A stretch of 64,000 nucleotides of DNA from Dioscorea cayenensis subsp. rotundata (taxonomy: Eukaryota > Streptophyta > Magnoliopsida > Dioscoreales > Dioscoreaceae). Of the stretch, positions 45,440 through 56,159 are shown in pieces. The DNA lies in assembly GCF_009730915.1 (NCBI RefSeq), contig NC_052474.1, positions 15,411,501 through 15,475,500 on the forward strand, in the 5' to 3' direction. Position numbers and translations under genes: made by a program. The notes under the pieces are model-generated. The model was not told the origin of the DNA. It was given only the letters and a program-made list of their open reading frames with translations, and did no database searches. The stretch's first letter is position 1; each line of letters opens with the position of its first letter.

Positions 45440-45970
45440 TGTTCGCGGCGTTTAATCCCAAAAACGCCGCGAACTACAAAGAAAATTCAAATTTGAGACA
45501 ATTTTCGCGCCGCTATTTAAATCAAAACGCCGCCATGTACTATCAACTTAGCGGCGTTTTACCATATAAACGACACTAGATTGCAAAACCGAAGTTGGAA
45601 TGTGCAGCTTGGATACCGGCGTATAAGATAAAACGCCGGTATTTTGGAGGCGTTTAATAATAAATCGCCGTTAAAATACCGGCGTTCAAGTTAAAAAACG
45701 CCGCCAAATGGCGGCGTTTCTTACAATATAGTGGTGGTATAATACTGGCGTTTAATTTAATAAACGCCACTATTTTACCGGCGTTTCAATTAAATACACG
45801 CCTGTATAATACCGGCGTTTTATATATAAACGCCGTTAATATGGTGGCGTTTATTTATACAAACGCCGCTATGTTAACGATGACTGTAACGGCGGCACAT
45901 TTGGCGGCGTTTTATTATATCGCCGGCAAATACAATAGTGGCGTTTAAAAACGCCATTAAATGCAATAAA
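45440..45970 (+). repeat. CACTA right subterminal repeats
   Basis: A dense array of GCGGCGTTT / AAACGCCGC and CCGGCGTTT / AAACGCCGG units occurs in both orientations, often as back-to-back palindromes spaced by AT-rich linkers, for example CCGGCGTTTTATATATAAACGCC near 45813. The array is about twice as long as on the left side. Confidence 0.88.
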
Positions 45971-46002
45971 AAACGCCGCCAAAGGCATACCCTGGTGTAG
46001 TG
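45971..46002 (-). repeat. CACTA right terminal inverted repeat
   Basis: Read on the minus strand it starts CACTACACCAGGGTATGCC. It is the partner of 31800-31831 and is followed by the GGC duplication at 46003-46005. Confidence 0.95.
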
Positions 46003-47357
46003 GGCACACGGGCTTGGGGAATTTCCAGACGCCCGTGTGGATGCATTCAGAAGCATAGGGTATCATCTCGAGAAACCACAGGGGTGTGCGTCTGCCCCTA
46101 TGGGTCTTTCTTGGGCAGTTAAGCGGACGTAGGTAATTTCCACACGCCAGTGCGGATGTAGAGAACTCAAAAGGTCTGCGTTATCTCTTTATAAATTTAT
46201 TTGTCCTTTTCATCTTTTAACTCCCAAACATTCTGAGAATGCATCCTTGTACTCTCCCGACCTCTCACCGTCATTTTAGAGGGTTGTTACTTGAGCTTTC
46301 TGGCCGTTTTCTATTCTTTCATTCTCATTTCATCGGTAAGCTTCTTTTTCTCTTTTTTTCACCCAATCTTCATTTATTTTGTAGCACCAGCATCATCTTC
46401 ACTAGTAGTGGCAACAAATGCACCAGCAATGGACACTGACACTTGAGGCGTCTTTACCTTCTTTGTTCTCATTTTTTTTATTTTATTTTTGCATATTATT
46501 TTGGACATGTATACTTAGAATGGATCTTCCTTCTGAGTTTATCTTTTATTTTTTGTCTCGAGTTGTATTTCATTGCTCTATCTTTTATATACTCGAGTTG
46601 TTTTTTCTATTGAGCTTCACTGAACCCCGTTGTATATGCGTGCAGATGGTCTTGTCAGTATTGGAATTGAGAACTAGTCATGGACACAGTCAAGGTGTTT
46701 TACACTTGGCCGTGTGTGCTTCACAACCTGTTGGAACTTCACTCCTAAGGACTAATTAGTTTTTTTCTTGTGTTATACTGCTAAAAAAAATTGAAAATGA
46801 AAAGAAAGAATAAAAAATAGATATATTATTTTGTTGTGCATTTTGGGTGGAAAGAACTACCACCTATAAAGTATGAAGCTACTCTTATAAGTCGGATACT
46901 AGTTATGCCCTAATGAGAGAAAGAGCTATATCATGGGATAAGTGAAAGTTACCACCCCGGTAGAAAGAGCTATCACCTCGAAGGTGTGAAAGCCACCTTA
47001 GCGGCCGCTTCGGATAGGGCTATCTTAGAGGATGTGTGAAGCTACTACTGTCTTTTTTTTTTGTTATGTTTTGTAGTTAAATAAGTCCTTATACTTGGAA
47101 CATTGATGAGTATACTTTGGGTTTACTTGAGTTTGTTTACACACACTTACACGATCCCGTGTTTGTTGTCCTTTTTTATTCAAGTTTTTAGCTAGAACAT
47201 TGATTTTTCATATTTAGTGCTGAAATTTCCCTTGTAAAATGCTCTCCTTGCATGCTTTGGTGAACCTAAAGCCAAGCACTTTCAATATTTCCTTCTTCTA
47301 TACTTAAATGTTTTATTTTTGCTTGAGGACAAACAAAAGCTTAAGTGTGGGGAAGTT
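46003..47357 (+). other. Family B 3' non-coding region, part 2, with 3' ORF deletion and polypurine tract
   Basis: The palindrome-rich part resumes (CACACGGGCTTGGGG..., to about 46160). Near 46335 a CATCGGTAAGCTTC sequence leads through T-rich DNA to TTTATTTTGTAG (about 46385), followed by a short tail of the 3' ORF ending ACTGACACTTGA (about 46435-46446). Almost all of the 3' ORF seen at 56160-57500 is missing. The CTACCACC block (46848-47050) follows, then AAGTGTGGGGAAGTT (polypurine tract, 47343-47357) directly before the LTR. Confidence 0.75.
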
Positions 47358-49205
47358 TGATAACTGCTTGAGTGTTAAGAATGCGAAGTATTCTTTCCTT
47401 ACGAGGAGCATTACTTTTATCAGGTTTAAGCGCTAATATCTGTGTATTTGTGTTCTTTTGCGCATGTAGGGTTGTAAAGCTAAGTATTAAGAAAAGAAGC
47501 CAAAAGTAGATCGTGAAGGCACCATTTGGTGGAATCTTGGAAGGAACAAATGTGAAGACACAAGTGGGACTATAAGATATGTGAATGTCTGCCAACCTCA
47601 ATGTATTCAAGCCATTACAATTAGTTAGAGGTGCATGAAGGCAGTCACATTTGTGTATCCCAACTTGTGTAATGATCGCAAGATCTTCACCAATGAACCC
47701 ATTTATTGAAGAAGCGACGAGATCTACTGCATAAATGTGCACCCGTTTATGTTACCTTGATGAAAAGTGGATTTGGCAGTGTTTTTGGCCGGGGGGAGGG
47801 GGGGTACTAGAGCAGGACACTGTAGCAAATCACTGTAGCAATTTATGGTAACAGTTACTGTTCACAGCCGTCCGAAAATCAGAATCCCAGAGAATCCACA
47901 TGGGCGTGTGGAAATTTCACAGGCCCGTGTGGAACATCCACAGGCTCATATTGATGGCCGATTCCAGCCTATTTAAAGCCTTTTTTCAGCCCTATTTCAG
48001 GATCCTTTTCACCCTTCTCTCCAACTTTTCTCCATCGTTTGGGAAGGCCGTCGGCTAGGGTTTTGAGAGGCTTTTGCAAGTCTTTGGAGTGGTTCTACGG
48101 ATTAGACACCGTACTCCACTTGGAAAACGGTTATTAGGTGAGCCTTCGTCGGCATTGATCCTGCAAGGTGTGCCTAGGGCGGACAAGGGAACCTTTGGAG
48201 AAGACGAGGCTACTCCACAAGACCATCGACACGAATACCAAGGTGGTTTTCCTATGGATTACTTGTTTTACTTTCAATTTCATTATTGATTGTATCTTGC
48301 TCCATGGAGAGCTAAACCCCCTACTAGTTACTTGGATTTTGTAAACCCTAGGATGTTATTATTTCTTTGACCTTTTATTATGTTTTCCTTAATTGATGTT
48401 TTAATGGAGTCTCAATCTTGAATGCTTGTTGAATGATTTCTCCCTTAGAGTAACACTAGGGTTGAGAGTTCATCTTGGTAACTTTTGTGGATGGGTGACA
48501 CGCCACGAGGGTCATACAAAGCTAGATTGAAGAGGGTTCAGAGGGTGAGTTGAGAGATAGCTGAGCGTCCCCTTTCTCCTCTGGTGTGATTTATCCTGCC
48601 TCCAATTCCTAGAGCTCTTTGCATTTATAATAGAGTTAAGAACTAAAGGATGAACTCCACTGTGGCTTAGTTGCACGAGCAACAGAGTGAAGAGTTAAAG
48701 TGACTTTAGTTTCTATGGCTTAATTGTGACTAGTGTTTTTCGTCTAGACCAAAGGGTTAGATCTACACATAGAAATAGGATTTACAAAGTGTGAGGCGTT
48801 GAGACTGAGCAATTTCTCCGCCGGGAAATAGTATAGAGTTAGTCATGGTTAACCTTAGTTTTAGGACCATGTGCTTTATGATTTTCACGATTCATTAAGC
48901 ATTAGTTATGGAAGTATAATAGTAGGTCTTGCACTTGAAACATTAGTCCTAGGGGGAGCATTATCCGAGTACCCCACTTCTATCGATTGCCTTTCCTCTC
49001 ACTTACTTGTGCCTCTCATTCTTGTTTCTTTTATTTCTGTTTACATCACATCTTATCAACACAATCTTTATTCATCTTCACTTGGTTAAGTAGCAATTTT
49101 GGTATTTTTATTCCCTACTCCCTGTGAATATGATACCCCACTCACTTGGATTTATTACTTTGACAAACCCGTGCAATTGTGGGTCACACTCAAGGGGCGT
49201 TGTCA
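47358..49205 (+). repeat. 3' LTR of the family B element
   Basis: It starts TGATAACTGCTTGAGTG and ends AAGGGGCGTTGTCA. GC palindromes at about 47895-47950 precede CTATTTAAAGCC at about 47968-47979, the promoter box. It is uninterrupted, unlike the 5' LTR, and gives the reference structure for that copy. Confidence 0.92.
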
Positions 49206-49376
49206 TTCCTCATCTTAAAATCCATCAAACTGACACGTTTGTTGTACTAATTAAATGAGTTTGGGCTTCAGTTTGAAATTGTTTGTGGCAACTGAAGGCC
49301 GAACAATACTAGACCCTAATCTCTCCATGTTTGGCTGCTCATAGCCTGAGATAATCTGCTGCTCGTTCTTGGCCAT
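49206..49376 (-). pseudogene. Family C gag N-terminus (minus strand)
   Basis: From ATG 49376 on the minus strand: MAKNEQQIISGYEQPNMERL, SSIVRPSVATNNFKLKPKLI, a stop, then LVQQTCQFDGF and DEEDPYEH, continuing across the insertion into 23312. This is the usual opening of plant Athila/Tat-type gag proteins. Two in-frame stops (at the LI-LV junction and after FDGF) disable it. Confidence 0.78.
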
Positions 49377-49429
49377 ATTCTTATCTTGACCTACTTCCAA
49401 ACTTATCTCCATTGACCCTATTTTACTCA

Positions 49430-49754
49430 AGTTGTTCTGCATGAGAAGTAGTTCAAATAATTTTTTCTTTTGCTCAGTATAAAGCTTGGATGAAATAATG
49501 ACTGGCATTTATGGGTCCTCCCCCAAAAATGCATACTCCAAATGTATCGGTAACTTCTTGAGTTCAAGTGTCGAAACACCAGGAAGCGCTGGATCAACAG
49601 CAACATTGATTGTATTCCTATATTCCGATTCTGTAAATTTTATAGACACATCATCCACCATTGTGACCTGGTTTGCAATTTTATCCCTATTGGTAATACA
49701 GCTAACATTCCCTTCTTCATAAGTATCATTGATAATACCATCTGAAATGGCCAT
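49430..49754 (-). pseudogene. Pre-RT polyprotein linker fragment upstream of the family C gag
   Basis: Minus-strand translation gives VSTLELKKLPIHLEYAFLGEDP, a stop, then MPVIISSKLYTEQKKKLFEL. This is the conserved segment that sits between protease and RT in gypsy polyproteins (compare LELKTLLAHLEYAFL of family B at about 28160). Here it precedes gag, so the order is reversed from a normal element. Confidence 0.7.
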
Positions 49755-50134
49755 GGCTTGTTTGACACTTGACTAATGCAGCTGATCAATATGGATTGAA
49801 CCCACTTCAAGTGGATTTCCTCATCTAACTGGGATGTCTGTTCACAAAAATTTGAGACAAATTCTGCCAAACCTTATATATCACACGTGCCACTGATATT
49901 CAGTTCATGATAACCATGCTCACACAAGTGACTCCACAACATGGCTAGAAGTTCTTCGATAAAAGCAAAGTGAAAAAAAATAAATCAATACAAATTCATG
50001 AAGTGCACCAATAAATAAAACAAGAGGTAGGTGAAATAAATTCTGAGTATTCGTAAGTATTCACAGATATTAATAAGTAGATAATATGAACAAACTAAAT
50101 CACCAAAATCCAAATTTTCCTAAAAGGTGCTAGG
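49755..50134 (-). other. Family C leader region
   Basis: Degraded sequence between PBS and the pre-RT fragment. A minus-strand open stretch (49870-49640; MAEFVSNFCEQTSQLDEEIH) has no recognised domain. The part next to the PBS is AT-rich leader. Confidence 0.5.
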
Positions 50135-50151
50135 CCTCCGCAACGGCGCTA
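50135..50151 (-). other. Primer binding site of family C (minus strand)
   Basis: The minus strand reads TAGCGCCGTTGCGGAGG, close to the tRNA-Asp complement TGGCGCCGTTGCCGGGG, a few bases after the LTR end at 50160. Confidence 0.78.
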
Positions 50152-50282
50152 AAACTTGATGTTTTCTCTATAACCATATGGGTCGCATATAAGTAATATA
50201 ATGGTACCTCGTTAGGGGTAGGGTTATCGAACCTCAGGGACTAGACTTAAAGTACTAATCTAACTTTTGATGTTTAGTCTAA

Positions 50283-52171
50283 TGATAAGTGCTTGTGCGA
50301 TATGAATGCGAAGTGTTCATTCCTTATGTTGAGCATTACTTTTCTCAGGTTTTTACACTAATATGTGTGTTTTAATGTTACTTTTATGCAGGTAGGGTTG
50401 TGAGGTCGAGTATGAAGGAAATAGGCCAATGTAGATCATAATGCACCAATTTTGGAGGAAATCTTGCTAATGTTCAAATGCGAAGACATAGGTCAGGTGT
50501 GAGATGCTAGAGTGTGTGCCAACCTCATCGCATTCGAGTGAGCATATCCATTTGGAGGGGCACAAAGGCAGTTACACTCAAGCATTCTGATTTATGCACA
50601 TAAGAACGAGAGCTCCACCAACATGTATATCATTGAAGAAGCAAGTGATTAACGACGTAAACGTGTACCCGTTTGCGTTACCCCGATGAAAATATGGAAT
50701 TCGGAAGTTATTCAGGTCGAAGATTGTAGCAGAGCAATGTAGCAACATTGTAGGAAGTACTGTAGCAGCAATGTTCACAGCCGGCCGAGAAATCAGAGAA
50801 ACAGATAATCCACACGGGCATGTGAAAATTATCCACGGCCGTGTGGAAATTCCGCACGGGCGCGTGTACCGTCCACGCCCATGGAGTCGCCCGATTCCAG
50901 CCCTATTTAAAGCCAATTCAGCCCCGATTTTGGTATTCTTTTTTTCATCTTTTCCCCAACTTGAGAGAGTTCTTCGGCTAGGATTTTGAGGGGTATTGGC
51001 TAGGTTTTTGGAGAGGTTCTACGGCTCCGACATCGCGCGTCGTTTGGAAGAAGGTTATTGGGAGAGCTTTCATCGGCATCGATCCGGCGAGATGTATCCT
51101 AGGCCGGACAAAGGATCCCTTGCGACGAGTAGAGGACTCTCCACAAGACCATCGACACGACCATCGAGGGGTTTTCTTTATGGATTCATTGCGTTTACAT
51201 TCGATTTCTTTGATTGTACTTAGCTCCATGGAGAGCTAAACCCCTAGTGGGTACTTGGGTGATTGTGAACCCTAGGATGTATTCATTTCATTGAACTTCT
51301 TTATTATGCTTTCAATAAATTAATGTTTATTGTGAGTTCCAAACTTGAATGCTTGATTGTATGAACATTTCCCCTAGAGTGACACTAGGGTTGAGAGTTC
51401 TTGTTGGTAACCTTGTGAGTGAGTGACACACCACGAGCGTTAGACAAAGCTAGGTTGGAGAGGGTTGAGAGGGTGAGTCGAGAGGTACAGGAGCGTCCCC
51501 TTTCCCTTCCGACGTGATAGATTCTACCTCCGTTCCTCGAGTTCTTTGCGGCCATAATAGAGTGAATGGTCTAACGGATGAATCTCCACTGGGGCTTAGT
51601 TGCGCGTGCAACGGAGTGAAGCGTTGAGGTGATCTTAGTATCTAGGGCTTAATTGTGGTTAGGGACCTTCCTCCTGGACCAAAGGGCTAGGTCTATAATT
51701 AGGAAGAGATTTATCACCTGGAATCCCTAGTGCTCATTGCAACTTTATTCGAGTGCGAAGTTGAGAGGTTATTTAATCTCTCCTCCGGGACATGAATAGA
51801 GTTAGGCATAGTTAACCTTAGATTTGGGACTATGTATGTAAGGATTTCCACGACTCACCATTGCATTGATTAGGAAGCATAATAGAGAGTTCTTGCACTT
51901 GAAGCGATTATCCTAGGTGAAGCATCATCCGAGTACTCCCATCTTTATTGATTGCCTTATCTCCTCCTTACTTTTGCTCTCTTACTTGTTGCTTTTAATT
52001 GTTGAGAATTGAATCATTGTCACACTTATCGTTATTGATATTCCACATAGCTAAGAATCGAATTAAGTGTCTTTACTCCCCTACTCCCCGTGGATTCGAT
52101 ACCCGCTCGACCCGGGATTATTACTTTGACAAACCTGCACTTGCAGGGATATATGCAAGGGGATCTTGTCA
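50283..52171 (+). repeat. 5' LTR of the 50283 element
   Basis: It starts TGATAAGTGCTTGTGCGATATG and ends GGGGATCTTGTCA. It contains the palindrome cluster and TATTTAAA box, and the common LTR signatures CTCCATGGAGAGCTAAACCC (about 51224) and CCCTAGAGTGACACTAGGG (about 51372). Confidence 0.95.
50795..50912 (+). promoter_or_regulatory. LTR promoter: palindromic GC repeats plus TATA-like box
   Basis: Units such as CCACACGGGCATGTGAAAA, CCACGGCCGTGTGGAAATTC and CGCACGGGCGCGTGTACC (about 50808-50875) precede CCCTATTTAAAGCC, with TATTTAAA at 50904-50911. The same arrangement stands in the other LTRs, for example 59320-59424 (box 59417-59424), 700-815 and 6330-6400. Promoter function is inferred from conserved position. 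Confidence 0.65.
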
Positions 52172-52178
52172 AGTTTTT

Positions 52179-52195
52179 TGGCGCCGTGTCGGGAG
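52179..52195 (+). other. Primer binding site of the 50283 element
   Basis: TGGCGCCGTGTCGGGAG follows the LTR by seven bases. It matches the tRNA-Asp complement except for a lost base and two changes in the middle and 3' part. Confidence 0.82.
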
Positions 52196-52321
52196 CTAGG
52201 CGCTTAGAGATACTTTGCACTTTGTTTTCTTAGCTATTTCACCACACATTCTAATTCATATATTCTTGTTCTATCATGATTGTGATTGTCTTTTTCTTTC
52301 TTTTTGGTGCAGCCTCGAGTT

Positions 52322-54884
52322 ATGACTCGAGGGAATCCATCAATATTGATTGAAGGAGACCCCGAGCTTGAACGTACACTTAGAAGAAAAAGGGAAAGAT
52401 CCCTGCAAGAACAACATAATCCAAACTGATTTGGAAGTAGAAGGATATGAAAAACATGGCGTAACAAAATGAGCAACAACGAACACTATCCGATTATGCC
52501 GGGATCCTTCGATGTTGGGGACACAATCGAGTATTGTGCGTCCCCCAATTACAGCTCAGAACTTCGAGCTAAAGTCGACATTCATCCATATGTTGCAGTA
52601 GTCTGCACAATTCAATGGTTTGGCCGATGAGGATCCAAACAGTCACATAGAGAGCTTCCTCGAGGTGTGCGACTATGTCAAGATAAATGGTGTGACGGAT
52701 GATGCCATCAAATTGAGAGCCTTCCCATTTTCCTTAAAGGGGAGAGCAAAGCAGTGGCTACAATCATTACCTAGAGCATCAATCACTACATGGAAGGAGA
52801 TGGTAGAATCTTTTCTAGCCCGTTATTTCCCTCCCGTAAAATTAGCAAAGCTTAGGAATGAGATCTCATCCTTTGTGCAGTTGGAATTGGAGTCTCTATT
52901 TGAGACATGGGAAAGGTTCAAGGAACTCCTGTGAAAGTGTTCGCAACACGGATTCCTGGAGTGGATGATTGTTCAAACCTTCTACAATGGTTTGAACCCG
53001 AGTACAAGGCAACTCTTGGATGCGGCGGTAGGAGGTACCTTAGTTAGCAAGACCCCCGATGAGGATCGTCAATTGATTGAGGAAATGGGGTTAAATAGCT
53101 ACCGATGGGAACGCTAGGGAGAAGAAAAAGGTGGCCTGTCTCCATGAAAATGATGTTGTAACTTCATTGGCGGCCCAAGTGGAGAGTTTGAGTAAGAAGC
53201 TAGATCTTATAGATTTGAATAGAGTTGCGGCCGTGACCAATTATACAGGTTGTGGTGGAGGACATGCTCCCTCCGATTGCCAATGGTCATTGGTAATGTT
53301 TCTTCAGCTGAGAACGTTGACTTTGTAGGTAATGGCATTTGACCTTAAGGGAATCCATACAGCAACACCTACAATTCAGGTTGGAAGAATCATCCCAATT
53401 TTTCATGGAGTAATCAAGGACCACAGAAGACTATGGGACCATCGGTTTTCCAACAACAGCAACAAGCCCCTCAAGTGGAAAATAGAATTTCAGGCTTGGA
53501 AACCCGAATGACGGATTTAGAGAAGCACTTGGCTAAATTTGTTCAATCGGCAAATACAAGGTTTGAATAAGTCGAGGCTACACTTCGCAATCCCACCGCC
53601 TCCTTGCACAACCTTGAAAATCAGGTGGAGCAAATTGCGAAGTCTCTCTCCGAAAGGCCACATGGAAGTTTACCAAGCAACAAGGAAACCAACCCTAGAG
53701 AACATGTGAAGGTGATCACTTTCAGAAGTGGTCGTGAGGTTGAAGGGAGGCTTCCGAGTGAAAAGCCAAAAGAACACGCACCCGAGGTTGTAGAGGTTGA
53801 GGAGGGAGTAAACAAAGAGAAAGAGGTGGCACCCCCACCATTCAAGCCAAGAATCCCTTACCCCTCTAGATTGAAGAATGACCAAGGGGATGAATAGTAT
53901 AAGAAGTTCCTGAGTTTGTTCAAGCAACTCCACATCAATATTCCTTTTGTAGAGGCATTGGCTCAAATGCCTAAGTACGTGAAGTTCCTGAAAGACCTAT
54001 TGACCAACAAGAGGAAATTGGAGGAGAGTGCTTCAGTGGTGCTAGATGCTTCATGCTCGGTGGTGTTGCAAAAGAACATGCCGAACAAGAAGAAAGACCT
54101 GGGAAGCTTCATCATTCCGTGTAACATCAGCAACTTAGGTGAGGAAATGGCATTGGCGGATTCAGGGGCACGTATCAATGTCATGCCATATACTTTTTTC
54201 CAAAAGCTAGGCTTAGGGGAGCCTAGGCCTACTTTGATGACTTTATAATTGGCGGACCGAACGGTATGACATCCGAGAGGCATCATTGAAGACGTGCTTG
54301 TCAAGGTGGACAAGTACATTTTTCCGGTTGACTTTGTAGTGCTAGATATCGATGAGGATGCGGATGTACCCTTGATACTTGGGAGACCGTTCTTCCGGAC
54401 ATCCAAAGCATTGATTGACATGGACGGCGGAGAGCTCACATTGAGAGTTGGAGATGACAAGCTCACATACCGCCTTGCTAAAGCCATGCGGCATTCTCTT
54501 GATTTCGATGACACTTTATACTTTCTAGACACTACTGATGGGCTTGTTAATGAATATGTGCAAGAAATGTTCAACCCGGATCCATATGAAGGTTTGTTCG
54601 ACCAAGAGGAGAGCAATGAAGAAGTAATGATGCTTGGTTTGACTGGAGAAGAAACATCTACCCCGGGGATCTTGAAGACGGTGCTCCGAAAAATAAAGAG
54701 GGCTCGGAGACGCCACCGAAAATGCTCGAAGATTGTTGTAGACGTACATGAGCCAAGGAAGTTGGACGAACCATTGCTAGGTGGTCCGAAGCCCGAGAGT
54801 AGACCCTCTACCCTTAAGAGACTTTGCTTATCATGCTTTCAAGCCATGGGTAAGAGGGCAACCTTCATTTATGAACCCCCGTGA
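52322..54884 (+). pseudogene. gag-protease pseudogene of the 50283 element
   Basis: It opens at ATG 52322 (MTRGNPSILIEGDPELERTL), then shifts frame near 52400. The gag domain is open at 52620-52934 (LRAFPFSLKGRAKQWLQSLP) until a TGA at 52932. The zinc knuckle (about 53245-53282) has its first Cys changed (YTGCGGGHAPSDC). A spacer and basic region follow (53604-53897). The protease at 53916-54248 keeps D-S-G (54159-54167), then meets a TAA where other copies have CAA, and continues at 54294-54884 (LGRPFFRTSKALIDMDGGEL) to MGKRATFIYEPP, stop. Few breaks compared with the older copies. No pol domain follows. Confidence 0.9.
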
Positions 54885-56159
54885 GGTAAGAAAGATACGT
54901 CAAGCTTAGTGACGTTAAATAAGTGCTTCTTAGGAGGCAACCCAACTATTTATTGTTCTCGCACCTTTTATTTTAGTTTGTTTTCATGAATAAACTGTTA
55001 AGTGTTGGTGTTTCAATTTTTAAGTGCTTGTGTCATGCGATTTTGTTGTGGGTTTTTAAAAAGAACTCATTGTGTGTTTTTGTTGAGAGTTGGTGAAGTT
55101 TGGTCGTTTGAGTTCTATTTCGTGTTTTTATCTGGTAAATTTTGCATAATATAGCAGGCTCTGAGTGTGTAAACATGTTCGAATAGTTCCGCAGAGCCCC
55201 GCAGGTTTTTTTCTAAGTCATCCAGAGAAAACACGCACGTGCATGGAATTTCCGCGCCCGTGGGTCTATACTACGAGCTTATCCGGAGAAGGCACGGGGC
55301 GCGGGCCGCCCTCGTGAACGACCATGCAATCGGGCGCACGCCCGGTGGGTAGTTTCCGCGACGGGCGTGTGAACTCCCCTGCAGAGTTGGGCGATTTTTC
55401 CCGAGAACACATGTGGGCGTGGACTCACCCCGTGGGGTAACCTTTGTGAACCACACACGGGCGTGGGTACTTCGCACGCCTGTGAATCTCTGCAGGTGTT
55501 CCCTCCATCCCGAGAAAACACAGGGCGCAGGGCCGCCTCGTGAGTTGAGCATGTAAATGTCCACGCCCGTGGGGAAATTTCCACATGGCGTGTGTCAGAC
55601 TTGATATTTTTTTCTCGGATGTCCGTGGAAGCTCACAGGGCGCGCGCCCTCGCCTTGTGGGTCCTGGCGCATGGGTGTGTGTAATTTCCGCACGCCCGTG
55701 TGGATGCATAGAACGCCAAAAGTCGCGAGTTCTGTTTAAAAGAGGATGATTCCTCTCCCTCTTCACGACTCCTTTTCACTTGAAAACACTCTCACAGTAC
55801 TCTCTGAGTCCATAGCGTCAGTTTGGTAGGATTTTAGCTAAGTTTTTCGACCGGCTCTTCATTTTCTCACTCCTCCTCATCGGTAAATCCCTTTTCATCA
55901 TCTTCTTCGTCAATTCATAGTTTCTATCGATTAATCTGGTTAATAATGCTTCGTTTCTTCAATTAGAATGATGATTTATGTTTAGAACAAAGTTAGAAGT
56001 ATTATTAAGCTGTATTTTTGGATTGTTGATTCGTGGCCGTGCGGTTCTCATGCCCCGTGCATCCACACGAGCGTGCAGAAATTCCACACGACCGTGTGGA
56101 TTTTTGCAGCATTGTTTTATCAACTTGTTTGATAAATTTCGTTTAAATTTTGCAGATCA
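54885..56159 (+). other. 3' non-coding region with a long GC-palindrome cluster
   Basis: It opens with the post-pol segment (GAGGTAAGAAAGATACGTCA, GGAGGCAACCC). Many CACGGGCGTG / CACGCCCGTGTGG units follow between about 55225 and 55705, and again at 56030-56105. T-rich linkers resemble intron ends (CATCGGTAAATCC at about 55878; TTTTGCAG at 56150 before the next ORF). Long minus-strand open frames here are an effect of the GC-rich repeats. Confidence 0.75.

Larger units (their letters stand above)
31800..46002 (+). mobile_element. CACTA (En/Spm-type) DNA transposon with captured gene fragments
   Basis: It begins CACTACACCA and ends TGGTGTAGTG. The 32-bp terminal inverted repeats match with four mismatches, and a perfect 3-bp duplication GGC flanks it (31797-31799 and 46003-46005), the hallmark of CACTA insertion. 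The 14.2 kb include subterminal repeats at both ends, a TNP2-like transposase pseudogene, a TNPA-like gene, a solo LTR (38006-40052), and two minus-strand host gene fragments (42110-43296). It inserted into the palindrome-rich 3' non-coding region of the family B retroelement. Both transposase genes carry breaks, so the copy is not autonomous, but its ends look usable. Confidence 0.96.
23313..49205 (+). mobile_element. Family B Athila-like element with nested insertions, pol-only
   Basis: The 5' LTR is 23313-27550 (interrupted), PBS 27557, pol remnants 27690-31049, 3' non-coding 31050-47357 (interrupted by the CACTA element), and 3' LTR 47358-49205. Flanks are GTCCT (23308-23312) and TTCCT (49206-49210), a 5-bp duplication with one mismatch. 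Removing the element rejoins the family C gag frame: CAGTTTGATGG... at 49206 onward runs into GACCCATATGAGCAC before 23313, on the minus strand. No gag or protease is present between leader and pre-RT region. The two LTRs differ visibly within their first 150 bases, so this is an old insertion. Confidence 0.88.

Noticed and set aside
55225..55705. Repeated short palindromes resembling a CRISPR array
   Set aside because: Units have irregular spacing and no uniform spacers, occur in plant LTR elements and have no cas genes nearby.
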